54,021 bases of DNA, from the NCBI GenBank assembly GCA_028282005.1, contig JANQIV010000067.1, positions 1 through 54,021 of the forward strand, read 5' to 3'. The translations under genes and the position numbers were made by a program. A model generated the notes under the pieces. It was not told where the DNA came from and made no database searches. It saw only the letters and a list, made by a program, of their open reading frames with translations. Shown here piece after piece: positions 18,305-27,998 of the stretch (its first letter is position 1; the number at the start of each line of letters is the position of its first letter). The stretch comes from Melioribacteraceae bacterium (GTDB lineage Bacteria; Bacteroidota; Ignavibacteria; Ignavibacteriales; Melioribacteraceae).

Positions 18305-18985
18305 TTATTTTATGTTAAGCAGTTTTTTAGTTTTCCATTTAACAAATTGCATTTTACTTTTTATTCCAAGTTTATACCCATGTGTTCCGGCAGTACCTCT
18401 CCATTGATGATAAACATAATCACAAGCAGGAAAATCTTTCAATGCATATCCTTTTTTAGATGCTTCAATTTCATTAGTTAAACAGGGTGACCCATGTTTT
18501 TCAAAAGGAGGTAATTGAAGGTATTTCTTTTTATTGAATAAAGCACAATATGGGTGAATATATTCGTAACTATTTGTTTTGTCCACACTCATAAAACCAT
18601 CGCTGTCTAAATAAAGCTTCTCACCAACTCCGTATGTATTTTCACCAATTTGCTCAATCATTAATTCAATAAAATTTTTTCTAAAAGCTATGCAGTCAGA
18701 ATCGAAAGTTAAAAACCATTCACTATTAACATTTTCATTTATAAGTTTATCCATACCAGGACCGTGATGGATATTTCTAGAAGATGAAACAAGTTTTAAC
18801 TTTGGAATTTCATCTGTCAATTTTAGGAGTTTCTCATTTGATCCATCATCAGAAAAATTATCGAGAACAATTATTTCAAGGTTTTCATAAAGGCTATGCA
18901 AAGACCAAATAGCTTTTTTGGTAAGATCGTAAGTCTTGTAATGCACTATGATTGCTGTTATTGAAATACCTTTTATAGAAAACAT
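18305..18985 (-). CDS. Family 2 glycosyltransferase
   Basis: A 226-residue soluble GT-A protein. It begins with a short strand and IIVHYKTYDLTKKAIWSL, continues with the nucleotide-binding IIVLDNFSDDGS, and has the metal-binding DSD in LTFDSDCIAF (about 94-100). The second half is short and ends in a basic tail, with no transmembrane helices. It should transfer a sugar from a nucleotide donor onto a lipid-linked or protein acceptor; neither can be named. It lies between the acyl-CoA thioesterase and the flippase and is probably co-transcribed with both. Confidence 0.85.
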   Translation of the reverse strand: MFSIKGISITAIIVHYKTYDLTKKAIWSLHSLYENLEIIVLDNFSDDGSNEKLLKLTDEIPKLKLVSSSRNIHHGPGMDKLINENVNSEWFLTFDSDCIAFRKNFIELMIEQIGENTYGVGEKLYLDSDGFMSVDKTNSYEYIHPYCALFNKKKYLQLPPFEKHGSPCLTNEIEASKKGYALKDFPACDYVYHQWRGTAGTHGYKLGIKSKMQFVKWKTKKLLNIK

Positions 18986-18997
18986 TTGTTATTTCTT

Positions 18998-19432
18998 TTA
19001 AAGATTAGAAGAATCTTTATTTTTAGAAAAATAAGGAAGCAACTTTTCAATGTAAAATTCTGGAGGCCGACAAGCTTTTTTAGATTCTGTTTTTACGAAA
19101 AAGTGATCAGTAAATCCTTCGACCAGTAATTCACCGGATTCTTTATTAAAAATTTTATATTCAATATGAACTTTCGGAGTATTCAATTCTGCAACCGTAG
19201 TTTCAATTTCCAATAGGTCATCGTAAACTGCCGGTTTTTTGTATTTTAGGTTTGCTTCAGTAAGAGGAAGTTGATAACCTTTTTTTTCGATTTCATTGTA
19301 AGCAATACCATAATGCCTTAATAATTCCGTTCTTCCAACTTCAAAATATTCAAGATATTTCCCATTGTAAACAAACTGCATTTTATCAGTATCCGCATAT
19401 CTTACTCTTACGGTAAATCTACAATTGAGCAT
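18998..19432 (-). CDS. Hot-dog fold acyl-CoA thioesterase (YbgC/FadM-like)
   Basis: The 144-residue protein has the 4-hydroxybenzoyl-CoA thioesterase-like fold signature RVRYADTDKMQFVYNGKYLEY near the N-terminus, with the ADTD catalytic aspartate (residues 13-16), followed by the long central helix VGRTELLRHYG. Members hydrolyse acyl-CoA or acyl-ACP thioesters. Its ATG overlaps the stop of accA by one base (TAATG), implying translational coupling to fatty-acid synthesis. Substrate chain length is unknown. Confidence 0.88.
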   Translation of the reverse strand: MLNCRFTVRVRYADTDKMQFVYNGKYLEYFEVGRTELLRHYGIAYNEIEKKGYQLPLTEANLKYKKPAVYDDLLEIETTVAELNTPKVHIEYKIFNKESGELLVEGFTDHFFVKTESKKACRPPEFYIEKLLPYFSKNKDSSNL

Positions 19433-20382
19433 TATTCGGAATAGACTCCCATACTGCCAAACTTCTCAATTCTGCCTTGAACTAATTTATCGGGTTTTTG
19501 TTTTACAAGTTGTCCAAGCTCTTCAATTAGAATATCTTTCAAAGTCTTTGCAATTAGATCAGGATGTTTATGAGCACCACCCAATGGTTCAGGTACTATT
19601 CTATCAATAACGTTATGCTGAATTAAATCTTCGGCAGTTAATCTTAGTGCTTCTGCTGCTTGCTCTTTATAATCCCAACTTCTCCATAAAATACTTGAAC
19701 ATGATTCAGGACTGATAACTGAATACCATGTATTCTGTAACATTAAAATTCTATCACCAACTCCAATTCCCAAGGCGCCGCCGCTTGCACCTTCCCCGAT
19801 GATCACAACAATTATCGGAACACGAAGCCTGCTCATTTCCAAAAGATTTCTTGCAATTGATTCTGCTTGCCCTCTCTGTTCTGCTTCTAGCCCAGGATAT
19901 GCTCCAGGTGTATCAATTAAAGTAATTACGGGTTTATTAAATTTTTCTGCCAGTTTCATTAAGCGCAGAGCTTTTCTGTAACCTTCCGGATTTGCCATTC
20001 CAAAATTTCTAAGAAGGTTGGATTTGGTATCGCGCCCTTTTTGATGCCCAATAATCATAACCTTGTAATCGTCAAGTTTTGCAAATCCACCGATGATCGC
20101 TTTATCATCTTTCACCTGCCTGTCACCATGAAGCTCTAAAAAATCGTCAGTCATATTATAAATATAATCTAAAGTATATGGCCTTTCAGGATGACGTGCT
20201 AACTGGACTTTCTGCCAGCGTGTAAGGTTATCGTAAACGCTTAGTTTTAGTTGAATAACTTTTTGCTCCAATTTTTTTATCTCGTCTTTAATGTCAAGAT
20301 TTTCTTCGTACTTCCGCATTTCATCAATTTTTTTCTCAAGCTCAATAATCGGTTTTTCAAACTCTAAAACAGTCTTCGACAT
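19432..20382 (-). CDS. accA: Acetyl-CoA carboxylase carboxyltransferase subunit alpha
   Basis: The 316-residue protein is a full-length AccA. It has the N-terminal helical region ([18 protein letters not shown]), [14 protein letters not shown], the [14 protein letters not shown] core, [11 protein letters not shown] and the [14 protein letters not shown] oxyanion-hole segment, and a C-terminal helical tail. With AccD it moves the carboxyl group from biotin to acetyl-CoA, giving malonyl-CoA. AAGGAG precedes its ATG, which overlaps the stop of the upstream glycosyltransferase gene (TAATG). accD is not in the window. The location inside a glycan cluster is unusual. Confidence 0.97.
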   Translation of the reverse strand: MSKTVLEFEKPIIELEKKIDEMRKYEENLDIKDEIKKLEQKVIQLKLSVYDNLTRWQKVQLARHPERPYTLDYIYNMTDDFLELHGDRQVKDDKAIIGGFAKLDDYKVMIIGHQKGRDTKSNLLRNFGMANPEGYRKALRLMKLAEKFNKPVITLIDTPGAYPGLEAEQRGQAESIARNLLEMSRLRVPIIVVIIGEGASGGALGIGVGDRILMLQNTWYSVISPESCSSILWRSWDYKEQAAEALRLTAEDLIQHNVIDRIVPEPLGGAHKHPDLIAKTLKDILIEELGQLVKQKPDKLVQGRIEKFGSMGVYSE

Positions 20383-22370
20383 TATTTCTCCTTCTTAATT
20401 AGCATTTGTGAGAGAGTCTCGGCAATAATTTCAAGATCTAACCAAACATTTGAATTTTTTGCATAATAAATATCAAGCTTACTGTGGTCTTTATGATACT
20501 CATCATATTTTTCTGTATACCACAGCCCTGTTAAGCCGGGCTTACCCAAAAACAATACACCAATCCTATTTTTTTCTTTCGGACCAACTAAACTTTTATT
20601 ACGAATTATTATTTCGGGCAATTGCAGAACTAATTTAATAAAATCAGATGATTTACCACTAATTTTAAAAAATAAAAAAACAACCGGGAATATAAAAATG
20701 ATTGATGGAATACTGATGAAATAATCCAATAAAAACTTAGAAAATTGATGGGACGCTGAAGAAATATTATAATTTATGTCAACTAGTGGAATATCATCAA
20801 GCATAGTTACGGAAGATTTGCTTACCATATATTCCTGGTCACTTCCTGCAACTTTTAACTCAACATTCTTTCCCTGGCATTGAGAAACAATTGAAAATAT
20901 TTCCTGAAAACTAAGATCATTTGATGACAAAATAAGTTTGTCAATTTTTTGATCATCGATAACTTTTGCAATCATGTCATAACTTGCAACTACTTTGTAT
21001 CCGTTATAGCTGTTATTTAATTCCTTCTTAGATTTTGTTACAAGCCCAACAATATGACTTATCTCTTCATAATTACTTTTTATTTTATCAGCCAAATCCA
21101 ACGCTTCATCACTAGTACCAACAATTAAAGTCCTCTCATTTCTTTTGTCGTGGGTAAAACCTACTTTAAAGAAAAACTTAATTAATATTCTCCAAAGTGA
21201 AAATAAAATTAGAGCAAAGAAATAGGTTATTATTATTACTGCACGGCTAAATGCAAACTGCTTAAAAAAGAAAGTGACTGCTGCGATAAACAAAAACCCA
21301 AACAGCAAACCGGAGATGGAGCGCAAATTTGATAAAGTATATTTATTATAAGCCCCGCTAAGTGAAGAAATTAATACTTGAAATGCTGCCGGAATAAAAT
21401 AAATCATTGGGATTACTTCTTCAGGAAATCCTTTATAGTTAGAAACCAGATAAAGATTTTCTGCTAACAAAATTGCAACAGCAAAAAATATAAAGTCAGC
21501 AAAAACTGAAGCAATAATAATTTTATAGACATTTAAAAATGCAACGAATTTTCTAATATTAATAGCAAATCGCAAGATCAGTTCAACAAGCAGATACGAC
21601 GAAAAATGTTTTTTAACAAAAAGATTCATTGCGTTGTAAAACACCTTTGTTTCATCAATACTGCTTCGCTTTGTACTTTCTCCTTTGTAATGAATTATCT
21701 CAGTTGTATGAACATAATAAACTTTGAATCCGGCTTTTTGCACTCTGTAACATAAATCTAAATCTTCACCATACATAAAGAATATTGGATCAAATCCTCC
21801 GACTGCTTCGTAAACTTCTTTGCGCATAAACATAAATGCACCGGAAATTGCATCAACTTCGTATGTGTCATTTTCATCAAGATAAGTAAGATTATATTTT
21901 GCAAATAATTTACTTTTGGGAAAGAGTGAGCTCAACCCGGTAACTTTAGTGAAAGATGTCCAGACTCCGGGAAATCCTCTTCTGCACGCAAGTTGAAGTG
22001 TTCCGTCAGAATTTAAAACTTTACAGCCTGCTAAACCAACTTCATTGTTTGATTCAAAGAACTCAATCATTTTTGTAAATGTATCTTCCCTAACAATTGT
22101 GTCGGGATTGATCATCAAAATGTATTTGCCACGAGCAATCTTTAAACCAATATTATTTGCTTTGCCAAAGCCTACATTTTCTTTTTTCTTTATAAGGTTT
22201 ACGAAAGGATACTTTTGTTGAATAATTTCAACACTACCGTCATCAGAATCGTTATCAACAACTATAATTTCTGTGGAAATATTTTTTGAGGCTTTTCGGA
22301 TTGACTCAATCAGATTTTGCAAAAATTCTTTTACGTTGTAATTAACAACTACTATTGATAAATCTATCAT
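20382..22370 (-). CDS. GT2 glycosyltransferase fused to a degenerate polyprenyl glycosylphosphotransferase
   Basis: A 662-residue two-part protein. Residues 1-230 are a GT2 domain of the rhamnosyltransferase-like type ([24 protein letters not shown] at 86-91, [11 protein letters not shown] at 197-207). Then come about five transmembrane helices (roughly 270-400), a Rossmann-like domain (413-530) as in the central part of WbaP/WcaJ-type sugar transferases, one more helix (548-568), and a remnant of the catalytic domain: SLVGPK (593-598), [10 protein letters not shown] (609-618) and [18 protein letters not shown] (632-649). The catalytic segment expected between the last helix and SLVGP (KFRSM ... 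DELPQ) is missing. The GT2 half is probably active; the second half probably is not a sugar-phosphate transferase. Confidence 0.82.
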   Translation of the reverse strand: MIDLSIVVVNYNVKEFLQNLIESIRKASKNISTEIIVVDNDSDDGSVEIIQQKYPFVNLIKKKENVGFGKANNIGLKIARGKYILMINPDTIVREDTFTKMIEFFESNNEVGLAGCKVLNSDGTLQLACRRGFPGVWTSFTKVTGLSSLFPKSKLFAKYNLTYLDENDTYEVDAISGAFMFMRKEVYEAVGGFDPIFFMYGEDLDLCYRVQKAGFKVYYVHTTEIIHYKGESTKRSSIDETKVFYNAMNLFVKKHFSSYLLVELILRFAINIRKFVAFLNVYKIIIASVFADFIFFAVAILLAENLYLVSNYKGFPEEVIPMIYFIPAAFQVLISSLSGAYNKYTLSNLRSISGLLFGFLFIAAVTFFFKQFAFSRAVIIITYFFALILFSLWRILIKFFFKVGFTHDKRNERTLIVGTSDEALDLADKIKSNYEEISHIVGLVTKSKKELNNSYNGYKVVASYDMIAKVIDDQKIDKLILSSNDLSFQEIFSIVSQCQGKNVELKVAGSDQEYMVSKSSVTMLDDIPLVDINYNISSASHQFSKFLLDYFISIPSIIFIFPVVFLFFKISGKSSDFIKLVLQLPEIIIRNKSLVGPKEKNRIGVLFLGKPGLTGLWYTEKYDEYHKDHSKLDIYYAKNSNVWLDLEIIAETLSQMLIKKEK

Positions 22371-22377
22371 AAGAATT

Positions 22378-23097
22378 TTATTTTAATATCCCCAGTAAAC
22401 TCTTAAGCCTAAGTTTCCAGACCATAAAGATTGCCTCCCAAACAATCTTTTTCGACATCTTCGAGGTTCCCTCTATTCTATCAATAAAAATAATCGGGAT
22501 TTCGGAAAGTTTGAAACCTTTCTTCCAAGCTTTAAAATTCATTTCAATCTGGAATGAATACCCGTTCGATCTAATATTATCCAAATCAATTGCTTCAAGC
22601 ACTTCCCGTTTGAAGCACTTAAATCCACCGGTACAATCTTTTATTTTTAAACCAGTCACAATTCGAGAATATTTATTAGCATAGTAACTCAATAGTAATC
22701 TCTGCATTGGCCAATTAACAACGTTTACTCCTTGAACATATCTGCTTCCGATTGATAAATCATTTCCATCCAAAATTGATTGATACAATTTTTTAATATC
22801 GTTTGGATTATGTGAAAAATCCGCATCCATTTGAAAAGCACAGTCATAATTGTTTTCAATCATGTATTTAAAACCGGCAACATACGCAGTTCCAAGTCCC
22901 ATTTTTCCCGCTCGTTTTAAAACATTTACTCTGGAATCTTTCTTTGAATATTCTTCAACATACTCTCCTGTACCGTCAGGTGAATTATCGTCAACAATGA
23001 GAATATCAAATTCAGGATAGAGCTCTAATAATTCAGGAATCAATTTCTGAATGTTATTAAGCTCATTATAAGTCGGTATAATAATAATAGATTTCAT
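22378..23097 (-). CDS. Polyprenol monophosphomannose synthase-like glycosyltransferase (DPM1-type GT2)
   Basis: A 239-residue GT-A enzyme with IIIPTYNELNNIQKLI at the N-terminus, LIVDDNSPDGTG (33-44), QMDADFSHNP (about 89-98, the metal-binding DAD), SIGSRYVQG, and CTGGFKCFKREV. These are the signature blocks of dolichol/polyprenol-phosphate mannose synthases. It would transfer a hexose from a GDP- or UDP-sugar to a polyprenyl phosphate at the inner face of the membrane. There are no transmembrane helices. It lies between the intact glycosylphosphotransferase and the fused GT2 gene. Mannose versus glucose cannot be decided. Confidence 0.9.
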   Translation of the reverse strand: MKSIIIIPTYNELNNIQKLIPELLELYPEFDILIVDDNSPDGTGEYVEEYSKKDSRVNVLKRAGKMGLGTAYVAGFKYMIENNYDCAFQMDADFSHNPNDIKKLYQSILDGNDLSIGSRYVQGVNVVNWPMQRLLLSYYANKYSRIVTGLKIKDCTGGFKCFKREVLEAIDLDNIRSNGYSFQIEMNFKAWKKGFKLSEIPIIFIDRIEGTSKMSKKIVWEAIFMVWKLRLKSLLGILK

Positions 23098-23106
23098 TTA
23101 TTTCCG

Positions 23107-24510
23107 TTAACTATGGTGACCTTTTCCGAATAAAACTACAAAAACTGTTCTCATTAGAATTTGAATGTCCAATCTAAGAGAAATATTTTCAATATAAAAC
23201 AAGTCGTAACGCAATTTATTTTTTACGTCTTCAATAGATTCATCGTATTTGTGCTTAACTTGTGCCCAACCGGTTACTCCTGGCCTAACTTTTAATCTCC
23301 TTTTATACAAAGGGATTTCCTTTGAAAGCTTTTCAACGAAGAAAGGCCTCTCCGGTCTCGGTCCAACTAAACTCATTTCACCTTTTAAGACATTTATCAT
23401 TTGAGGGATTTCATCAATTCGAACTTTCCTTACAAACCTTCCTACTTTTGTAATTCTCGGATCATCTTTTTGTGACCAAACCGGTCCGGATAATTTTTCA
23501 GCATCCTGAACCATAGATCTAAATTTGATCATTTTGAATGGCCTCCCGTTCAATCCACTTCTTTCTTGTTTATAAAATACAGGTCCTCGCGAATCTATTT
23601 TTATTGCAATTGCTGTGGCTATAACTACTGGTGAAGAGACTAAAAGAATAAAAAGTGAAGCAAAAATATCTAACATTCTTTTTAATTTTTTCTCCCACTC
23701 AGGCATTAGCTGCGGCATAATATCAATTAAAGGAAAACCATAAATCTGGTTTGTCCGTGCCTGTCCGCTTATTATTTCATAAAGATCAGGTACAATTTTA
23801 ATTCCGATACTAATATTATCAGTAGCTGTTATTACACTCATCATTACATCATCTTCGTGCTTTTCTGTTGCTATAATTATTTCCTGAATACAATTATCAT
23901 CTATGACTTTTCTGATATTCTCGTATGTATTTACAACTTCAGCATTATTAAAAGTTTTGCCAATGTTTTCTTTTTTGACCGCAACATAGGCTACGATGTC
24001 TAAACCTAAGGCACGGTATTTTGCAATTGTATTATGAATATTATTTGCTTTTTTATTGTAACCAATGATCAAAGCATTTTTTCTGCCGTAGCCTCTAACA
24101 AGTAAATTTCTTTGAAGTGATCTAATAAAAAGTCGGCCAAAGCCTGTACAGCCGAGTAATATGCCCCAATAAATAAAAATTAAAAATCTGTTCGGAGAAG
24201 AAACATTGTGTACGTAATCATCATAAAGGATAACAAAGAAAAGAGCAAAGATTCCAACAAAGGTAGACTTGAATAAAGTGGATAGTTCTTCATAGCGTGA
24301 AGCAGCAAACCAAGTTCTATACATGCCGACAAACGTAAATACAATTAGCCAATAAAAATATACCGCAAACATGGGGATCAAGAATTCAGGCTCAGTAAAT
24401 TGGGAAAACAAACCAGACTCAATTCTGAAGAAAAAGAATAGTGCCCAAGCAAAATTGATGGCAATAAAATCAATCGTAATAATTAGAGTTCTTTCAACAC
24501 CTTTATTCAA
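23107..24510 (-). CDS. Polyprenyl glycosylphosphotransferase (WbaP/WcaJ-type initiating sugar transferase)
   Basis: A 467-residue membrane enzyme that starts a lipid-linked glycan by moving a sugar-1-phosphate to undecaprenyl phosphate. Four to five N-terminal helices (about 8-130) precede a CoA-binding-like Rossmann domain (about 140-245). The catalytic bacterial sugar transferase domain follows, with all its motifs: MIKFRSM, DPRITKVGRFVRKVRIDEIPQ, GEMSLVGPRPE, RPGVTGWAQV and YDLFYIENISLRLDI. The start is a TTG directly after the TAG of the preceding gene, with GGAG five bases upstream. It is likely the priming enzyme of the cluster, in contrast to the degraded copy in the neighbouring fusion gene. 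Confidence 0.92.
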   Translation of the reverse strand: MNKGVERTLIITIDFIAINFAWALFFFFRIESGLFSQFTEPEFLIPMFAVYFYWLIVFTFVGMYRTWFAASRYEELSTLFKSTFVGIFALFFVILYDDYVHNVSSPNRFLIFIYWGILLGCTGFGRLFIRSLQRNLLVRGYGRKNALIIGYNKKANNIHNTIAKYRALGLDIVAYVAVKKENIGKTFNNAEVVNTYENIRKVIDDNCIQEIIIATEKHEDDVMMSVITATDNISIGIKIVPDLYEIISGQARTNQIYGFPLIDIMPQLMPEWEKKLKRMLDIFASLFILLVSSPVVIATAIAIKIDSRGPVFYKQERSGLNGRPFKMIKFRSMVQDAEKLSGPVWSQKDDPRITKVGRFVRKVRIDEIPQMINVLKGEMSLVGPRPERPFFVEKLSKEIPLYKRRLKVRPGVTGWAQVKHKYDESIEDVKNKLRYDLFYIENISLRLDIQILMRTVFVVLFGKGHHS

Positions 24511-25704
24511 CTAAGCTCCGAAAAATTTGTCACAAATATGTTCGCCAATTGATAAAGAAGAAGTTGCCGCTGGCGAAGGTGCATTACAAACATGTACAAC
24601 ATTTTTATTTTCAACAAAATAAAAATCGTCAATTAATCCACCGTTTTTGTTACAAGCTTGCGCCCTAACTCCAGCACCGCCAACAATTAAATCTTCACTG
24701 TTAATTTCCGGTACTAGCTCTTGTAATGCCTTAACAAAAGCTGATTTACTAAACGATCTATAAAACTCACCCAATCCAGTTTTCCAGTATTTTCTAATTA
24801 CATTTGTAAATCCGGGCCAGCTAAATGTTTCTAAAGTATCGGTTAGATTAAATGATGTTTTTTTATATCCCTCTCTTTGAAAAGATAAAACTGCATTTGG
24901 CCCGGCTTCAACTTCACCATTTATCATACGGGTAAAATGAACTCCTAAGAAGGGGAAAGAAGGATCAGGCACAGGGTAAATCAAATTCTTCACAAGATTT
25001 TTTCTTGATTCTTTTAATTTATAATATTCCCCTCTAAAAGGAATTATTCGAACATCCAGTTTTTCATTATTCATTTTTGCAACTCTATCGGACTGTAAAC
25101 CACAGCAACTCACTAATTTTTGGGATTCAAAAGTTTTCTCATTAGTTTCAACAATTATTTCATTTCTAATTACCGAAATATTTTTCACTTCACTATTAAA
25201 AACAAATTCACAATTTTTGTTTTCCAAATATTCTTTTATTTTTAATCCAACATCTTTAAAATCAATTATGCCCGTCTGGGGAACACGAATGGCTTTTATT
25301 CCATTAACATGTGGTTCAATTTCTTTTAATTCCTCACTGGAAATAATTTTTAAATCTTCTAAACCGTTTTGCACTCCCCTCTCAAATATGTTTTGCAGTG
25401 CAGGCAATTGATTGTCATTTGTGGCAACAATTACTTTACCACAAAGCTCATAGTTTATTTCATGCTCATCACAAAAATTTATTAACTGCTTATATCCACG
25501 CCTGCAGTTTAATGCCTTTAAGCTACCAGGCTTGTAATAAATGCCAGAATGAATCACGCCACTATTATTCCCGGTTTGGTGTCTGCAGACATCATCTTCC
25601 TTTTCAATTATTAATAATTTTAATTCAGGAAAACGCTTTGAAATACTGTAAGCAGTTGCTAAACCAACAATACCGGAGCCAATAATTATAATGTTGAAAG
25701 TCAT
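24511..25704 (-). CDS. lhgO: L-2-hydroxyglutarate oxidase-like FAD-dependent oxidoreductase
   Basis: A 397-residue DAO-family flavoprotein with the dinucleotide-binding motif GSGIVG (9-14), EKEDDVCRHQTGNNSGVIHSGIYY (about 35-58), the central VPQTGIIDF, and the C-terminal GGAGVRAQ segment. These match L-2-hydroxyglutarate dehydrogenase/oxidase (LhgO), which oxidises L-2-hydroxyglutarate to 2-oxoglutarate at the membrane. Being placed between glycosyltransferases makes a sugar-linked substrate possible, but nothing in the sequence shows it. It abuts the sugar-transferase start. Confidence 0.85.
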   Translation of the reverse strand: MTFNIIIIGSGIVGLATAYSISKRFPELKLLIIEKEDDVCRHQTGNNSGVIHSGIYYKPGSLKALNCRRGYKQLINFCDEHEINYELCGKVIVATNDNQLPALQNIFERGVQNGLEDLKIISSEELKEIEPHVNGIKAIRVPQTGIIDFKDVGLKIKEYLENKNCEFVFNSEVKNISVIRNEIIVETNEKTFESQKLVSCCGLQSDRVAKMNNEKLDVRIIPFRGEYYKLKESRKNLVKNLIYPVPDPSFPFLGVHFTRMINGEVEAGPNAVLSFQREGYKKTSFNLTDTLETFSWPGFTNVIRKYWKTGLGEFYRSFSKSAFVKALQELVPEINSEDLIVGGAGVRAQACNKNGGLIDDFYFVENKNVVHVCNAPSPAATSSLSIGEHICDKFFGA

Positions 25705-25713
25705 GTTAATAAT

Positions 25714-26856
25714 TTAGCTATTTAATAAAGACATATATAAATCCCTGTATTCTAACACCATTTTATCAAGTGTAAAATCAGGTTTCAGCTTTTTATTATG
25801 ATCAATAAAATATTGAGTATTATTTTTAATACGACTTAGTTTTTCCAGGTAATCATCAATGTTATTTAATTCAAATACTTGTTCTTCATTATATTTAACA
25901 TTTTCTATATTACCTCCGACATTTGATGCTAGTATCGGAATTTCAGCCATCACGGCTTCAATCAAACTCAGAGGTAATCCTTCATAATAAGAAGGTAATG
26001 TAAAAACATCGAAAGCTTTCATATATCTGTAAGCGTTTTTAATAGCGCCAACCAAAAAGAAATCATTTTGAATTCCTTTTTCTTTTATAGTTTGATCGAA
26101 CCTTTCTCTATAAGGGCCATCACCAACTACCACATATTTTGAATCCGGAAAGTTTTGTTTAATCTTCTCAAAATTATTTATAAGAAAATCATAATTTTTT
26201 TGATACGCCAATCTACCTGCGGAGCCAACTAAAAATACTTTCGATAAATCATAATCCGTTAAATCGGAAAAGTAATCCCTCGCATCTTTTGCCGAGACAA
26301 ATTGCATTTCATTTTCGTTTAAACCGTAATAGATTACTTTACCATCTTTTACTAATGAGCTATCAATAGATTCTTTCAGATTTGTGTTACTTACAAAAAC
26401 CGGTTCATCAACTTTGAGCAAAAAGAATTTGAAGTAGAGTTTAGATAACAATCGAAGAATAGAATTCATTTCATAATTTTTATCCAAAAAAGACAATCCA
26501 TGAAAAGTGAATATGTATTTAGGTTTATGTTTAAGGAAAAACGAACTAAACGCCCCAATTAAAGCATTTGAGCTATTCATATGAACAATGTCATAATTAT
26601 TTTCTTTAATTAGTTTTGCAAGTTGAAAAACAAAATCAAATGAATTAAATATGTTAAAATCCCTTTTGAGCGATTTAAAGTAGCGATACTTAACTTTATA
26701 CTTATCTAACTCGCCAAATAAATAATCTCCATCCCCTGCAACTACTTCCACATCATAACCAAGTTCTTTCAAACCTTTTGCCAATGTAATTACAAATAAT
26801 TGTGCACCACCGATATCTGCTCTGGTAATAATTAGTAAAATTTTCATTTTCGACAT
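25714..26856 (-). CDS. Family 4 glycosyltransferase
   Basis: A 380-residue GT-B enzyme. The N-terminal Rossmann half has IITRADIGGAQLFVITLAKGL and IVHMNSSNALIGAF. The C-terminal half has the GSAGRLAYQKNYDFLI nucleotide-binding loop and the YEGLPLSLIEAVMAEIPILAS motif with the conserved E-x7-E. It is a retaining transferase predicted to use a nucleotide sugar on a lipid-linked acceptor in the cytoplasm. An internal ATG four codons in is also possible. Donor sugar is unknown. Confidence 0.9.
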   Translation of the reverse strand: MSKMKILLIITRADIGGAQLFVITLAKGLKELGYDVEVVAGDGDYLFGELDKYKVKYRYFKSLKRDFNIFNSFDFVFQLAKLIKENNYDIVHMNSSNALIGAFSSFFLKHKPKYIFTFHGLSFLDKNYEMNSILRLLSKLYFKFFLLKVDEPVFVSNTNLKESIDSSLVKDGKVIYYGLNENEMQFVSAKDARDYFSDLTDYDLSKVFLVGSAGRLAYQKNYDFLINNFEKIKQNFPDSKYVVVGDGPYRERFDQTIKEKGIQNDFFLVGAIKNAYRYMKAFDVFTLPSYYEGLPLSLIEAVMAEIPILASNVGGNIENVKYNEEQVFELNNIDDYLEKLSRIKNNTQYFIDHNKKLKPDFTLDKMVLEYRDLYMSLLNS

Positions 26857-26879
26857 TAATATCGTCCTATTGAATTTCT

Positions 26880-27995
26880 CTATATAACTTCGTTAAACAC
26901 TTTTATTAAATTTTGAGTAGTATCATTTATGTTAATTGATTCAGCCTGTTTCAGAGCTTTTTGTTTAAGATCGTTGTAAAAATTTTGATCTCTTTCCAAT
27001 TCAATAATGCTATTTGCAAATGCTTCGTAATCCTCAGGATTATGTTTTATTCCACCATCTTTTACCACCTCAGGCAAAGAAGAAGTATTCGAAGTTAAAA
27101 CCGGTAATCCTGATTGCATAGCTTCTAACGGAGGAATCCCAAATCCTTCATAAAACGAAGGAAACAAAAAAGCAAAAGCTAAGTTATATAAATACGGCAA
27201 AATATCATCAGCTAAAAATTTATAATAGAAAACTGAGTCTTTTCTTTTTCGAACTTCCGGAATTATGTTTTCAAAATCATATCCAGGCCTTCCGACTAAA
27301 ACTAATTTTAGTTCGCTATCTTTTTCCCTTAATTTATCAACAATGTTCATCATGCCTAAGATATTTTTACGCTTTTCAATTACACCAACATACAACAAAT
27401 ATTTTTCAGGCAGATTTAATTTAGTAATTGCTGAGGGCATATTGTTTATGTCTAAATTTCGTGATTCGAACTTTGATGATGCCGTATTGTAAACTACTCT
27501 AATTTTTTCTCTTGGTACGTTATACATTTCGGAAATATCTTTTTTCGAATGATTTGAAACTGTAACAATCATATCTGACTTTTTTAATACAGGAGGTAAA
27601 AAAAGTGAAAGATATTTTATATAGGAATTTGGGTAGTATTCAGGATATACCTTAAAAATAATATCATGAACAACTGCAATTTTCTTTAATCCTTTAATTG
27701 GAATTAATGGAACCAAAACATTTGGTCCAAAGAACAAATCAATTTTATGTTCCTTGAGAATTTTTGGCAGTATAATGTTGAACCAAATTGGGGAGTAAAA
27801 TTTATGGTTCACAAATTTCTTTTTATGATAAATATAATTATAAAAACTCTTATCAAATTCTAACTCGTCTCCTGTAATTAAAAAGTACTGGTTAGAATTA
27901 TCATGATTTGGTATCTCTGATAATAGGTTTTTGAGATACCTGCCAGTTCCGGTCATTCTTCTATTTAGTACAGTAGCATCAACCGCAATTCTCAT
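26880..27995 (-). CDS. Family 4 glycosyltransferase (mannosyltransferase-like)
   Basis: A 371-residue GT-B protein beginning RIAVDATVLNRRMTGTGRYLKNLL, a start common to GT4 mannosyl- and rhamnosyltransferases of O-antigen loci. It continues with VSNHSKKDI in the middle, YVGVIEKRKNI for nucleotide binding, and FPSFYEGFGIPPLEAMQSGLPVL with the E-x7-E motif. It is probably cytoplasmic or peripheral. It lies 23 bp before the next GT4 gene and 3 bp after a GT2 gene, so it belongs to the same transcript. Acceptor and donor are not predictable here. Confidence 0.9.
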   Translation of the reverse strand: MRIAVDATVLNRRMTGTGRYLKNLLSEIPNHDNSNQYFLITGDELEFDKSFYNYIYHKKKFVNHKFYSPIWFNIILPKILKEHKIDLFFGPNVLVPLIPIKGLKKIAVVHDIIFKVYPEYYPNSYIKYLSLFLPPVLKKSDMIVTVSNHSKKDISEMYNVPREKIRVVYNTASSKFESRNLDINNMPSAITKLNLPEKYLLYVGVIEKRKNILGMMNIVDKLREKDSELKLVLVGRPGYDFENIIPEVRKRKDSVFYYKFLADDILPYLYNLAFAFLFPSFYEGFGIPPLEAMQSGLPVLTSNTSSLPEVVKDGGIKHNPEDYEAFANSIIELERDQNFYNDLKQKALKQAESININDTTQNLIKVFNEVI

Positions 27996-27998
27996 AGT

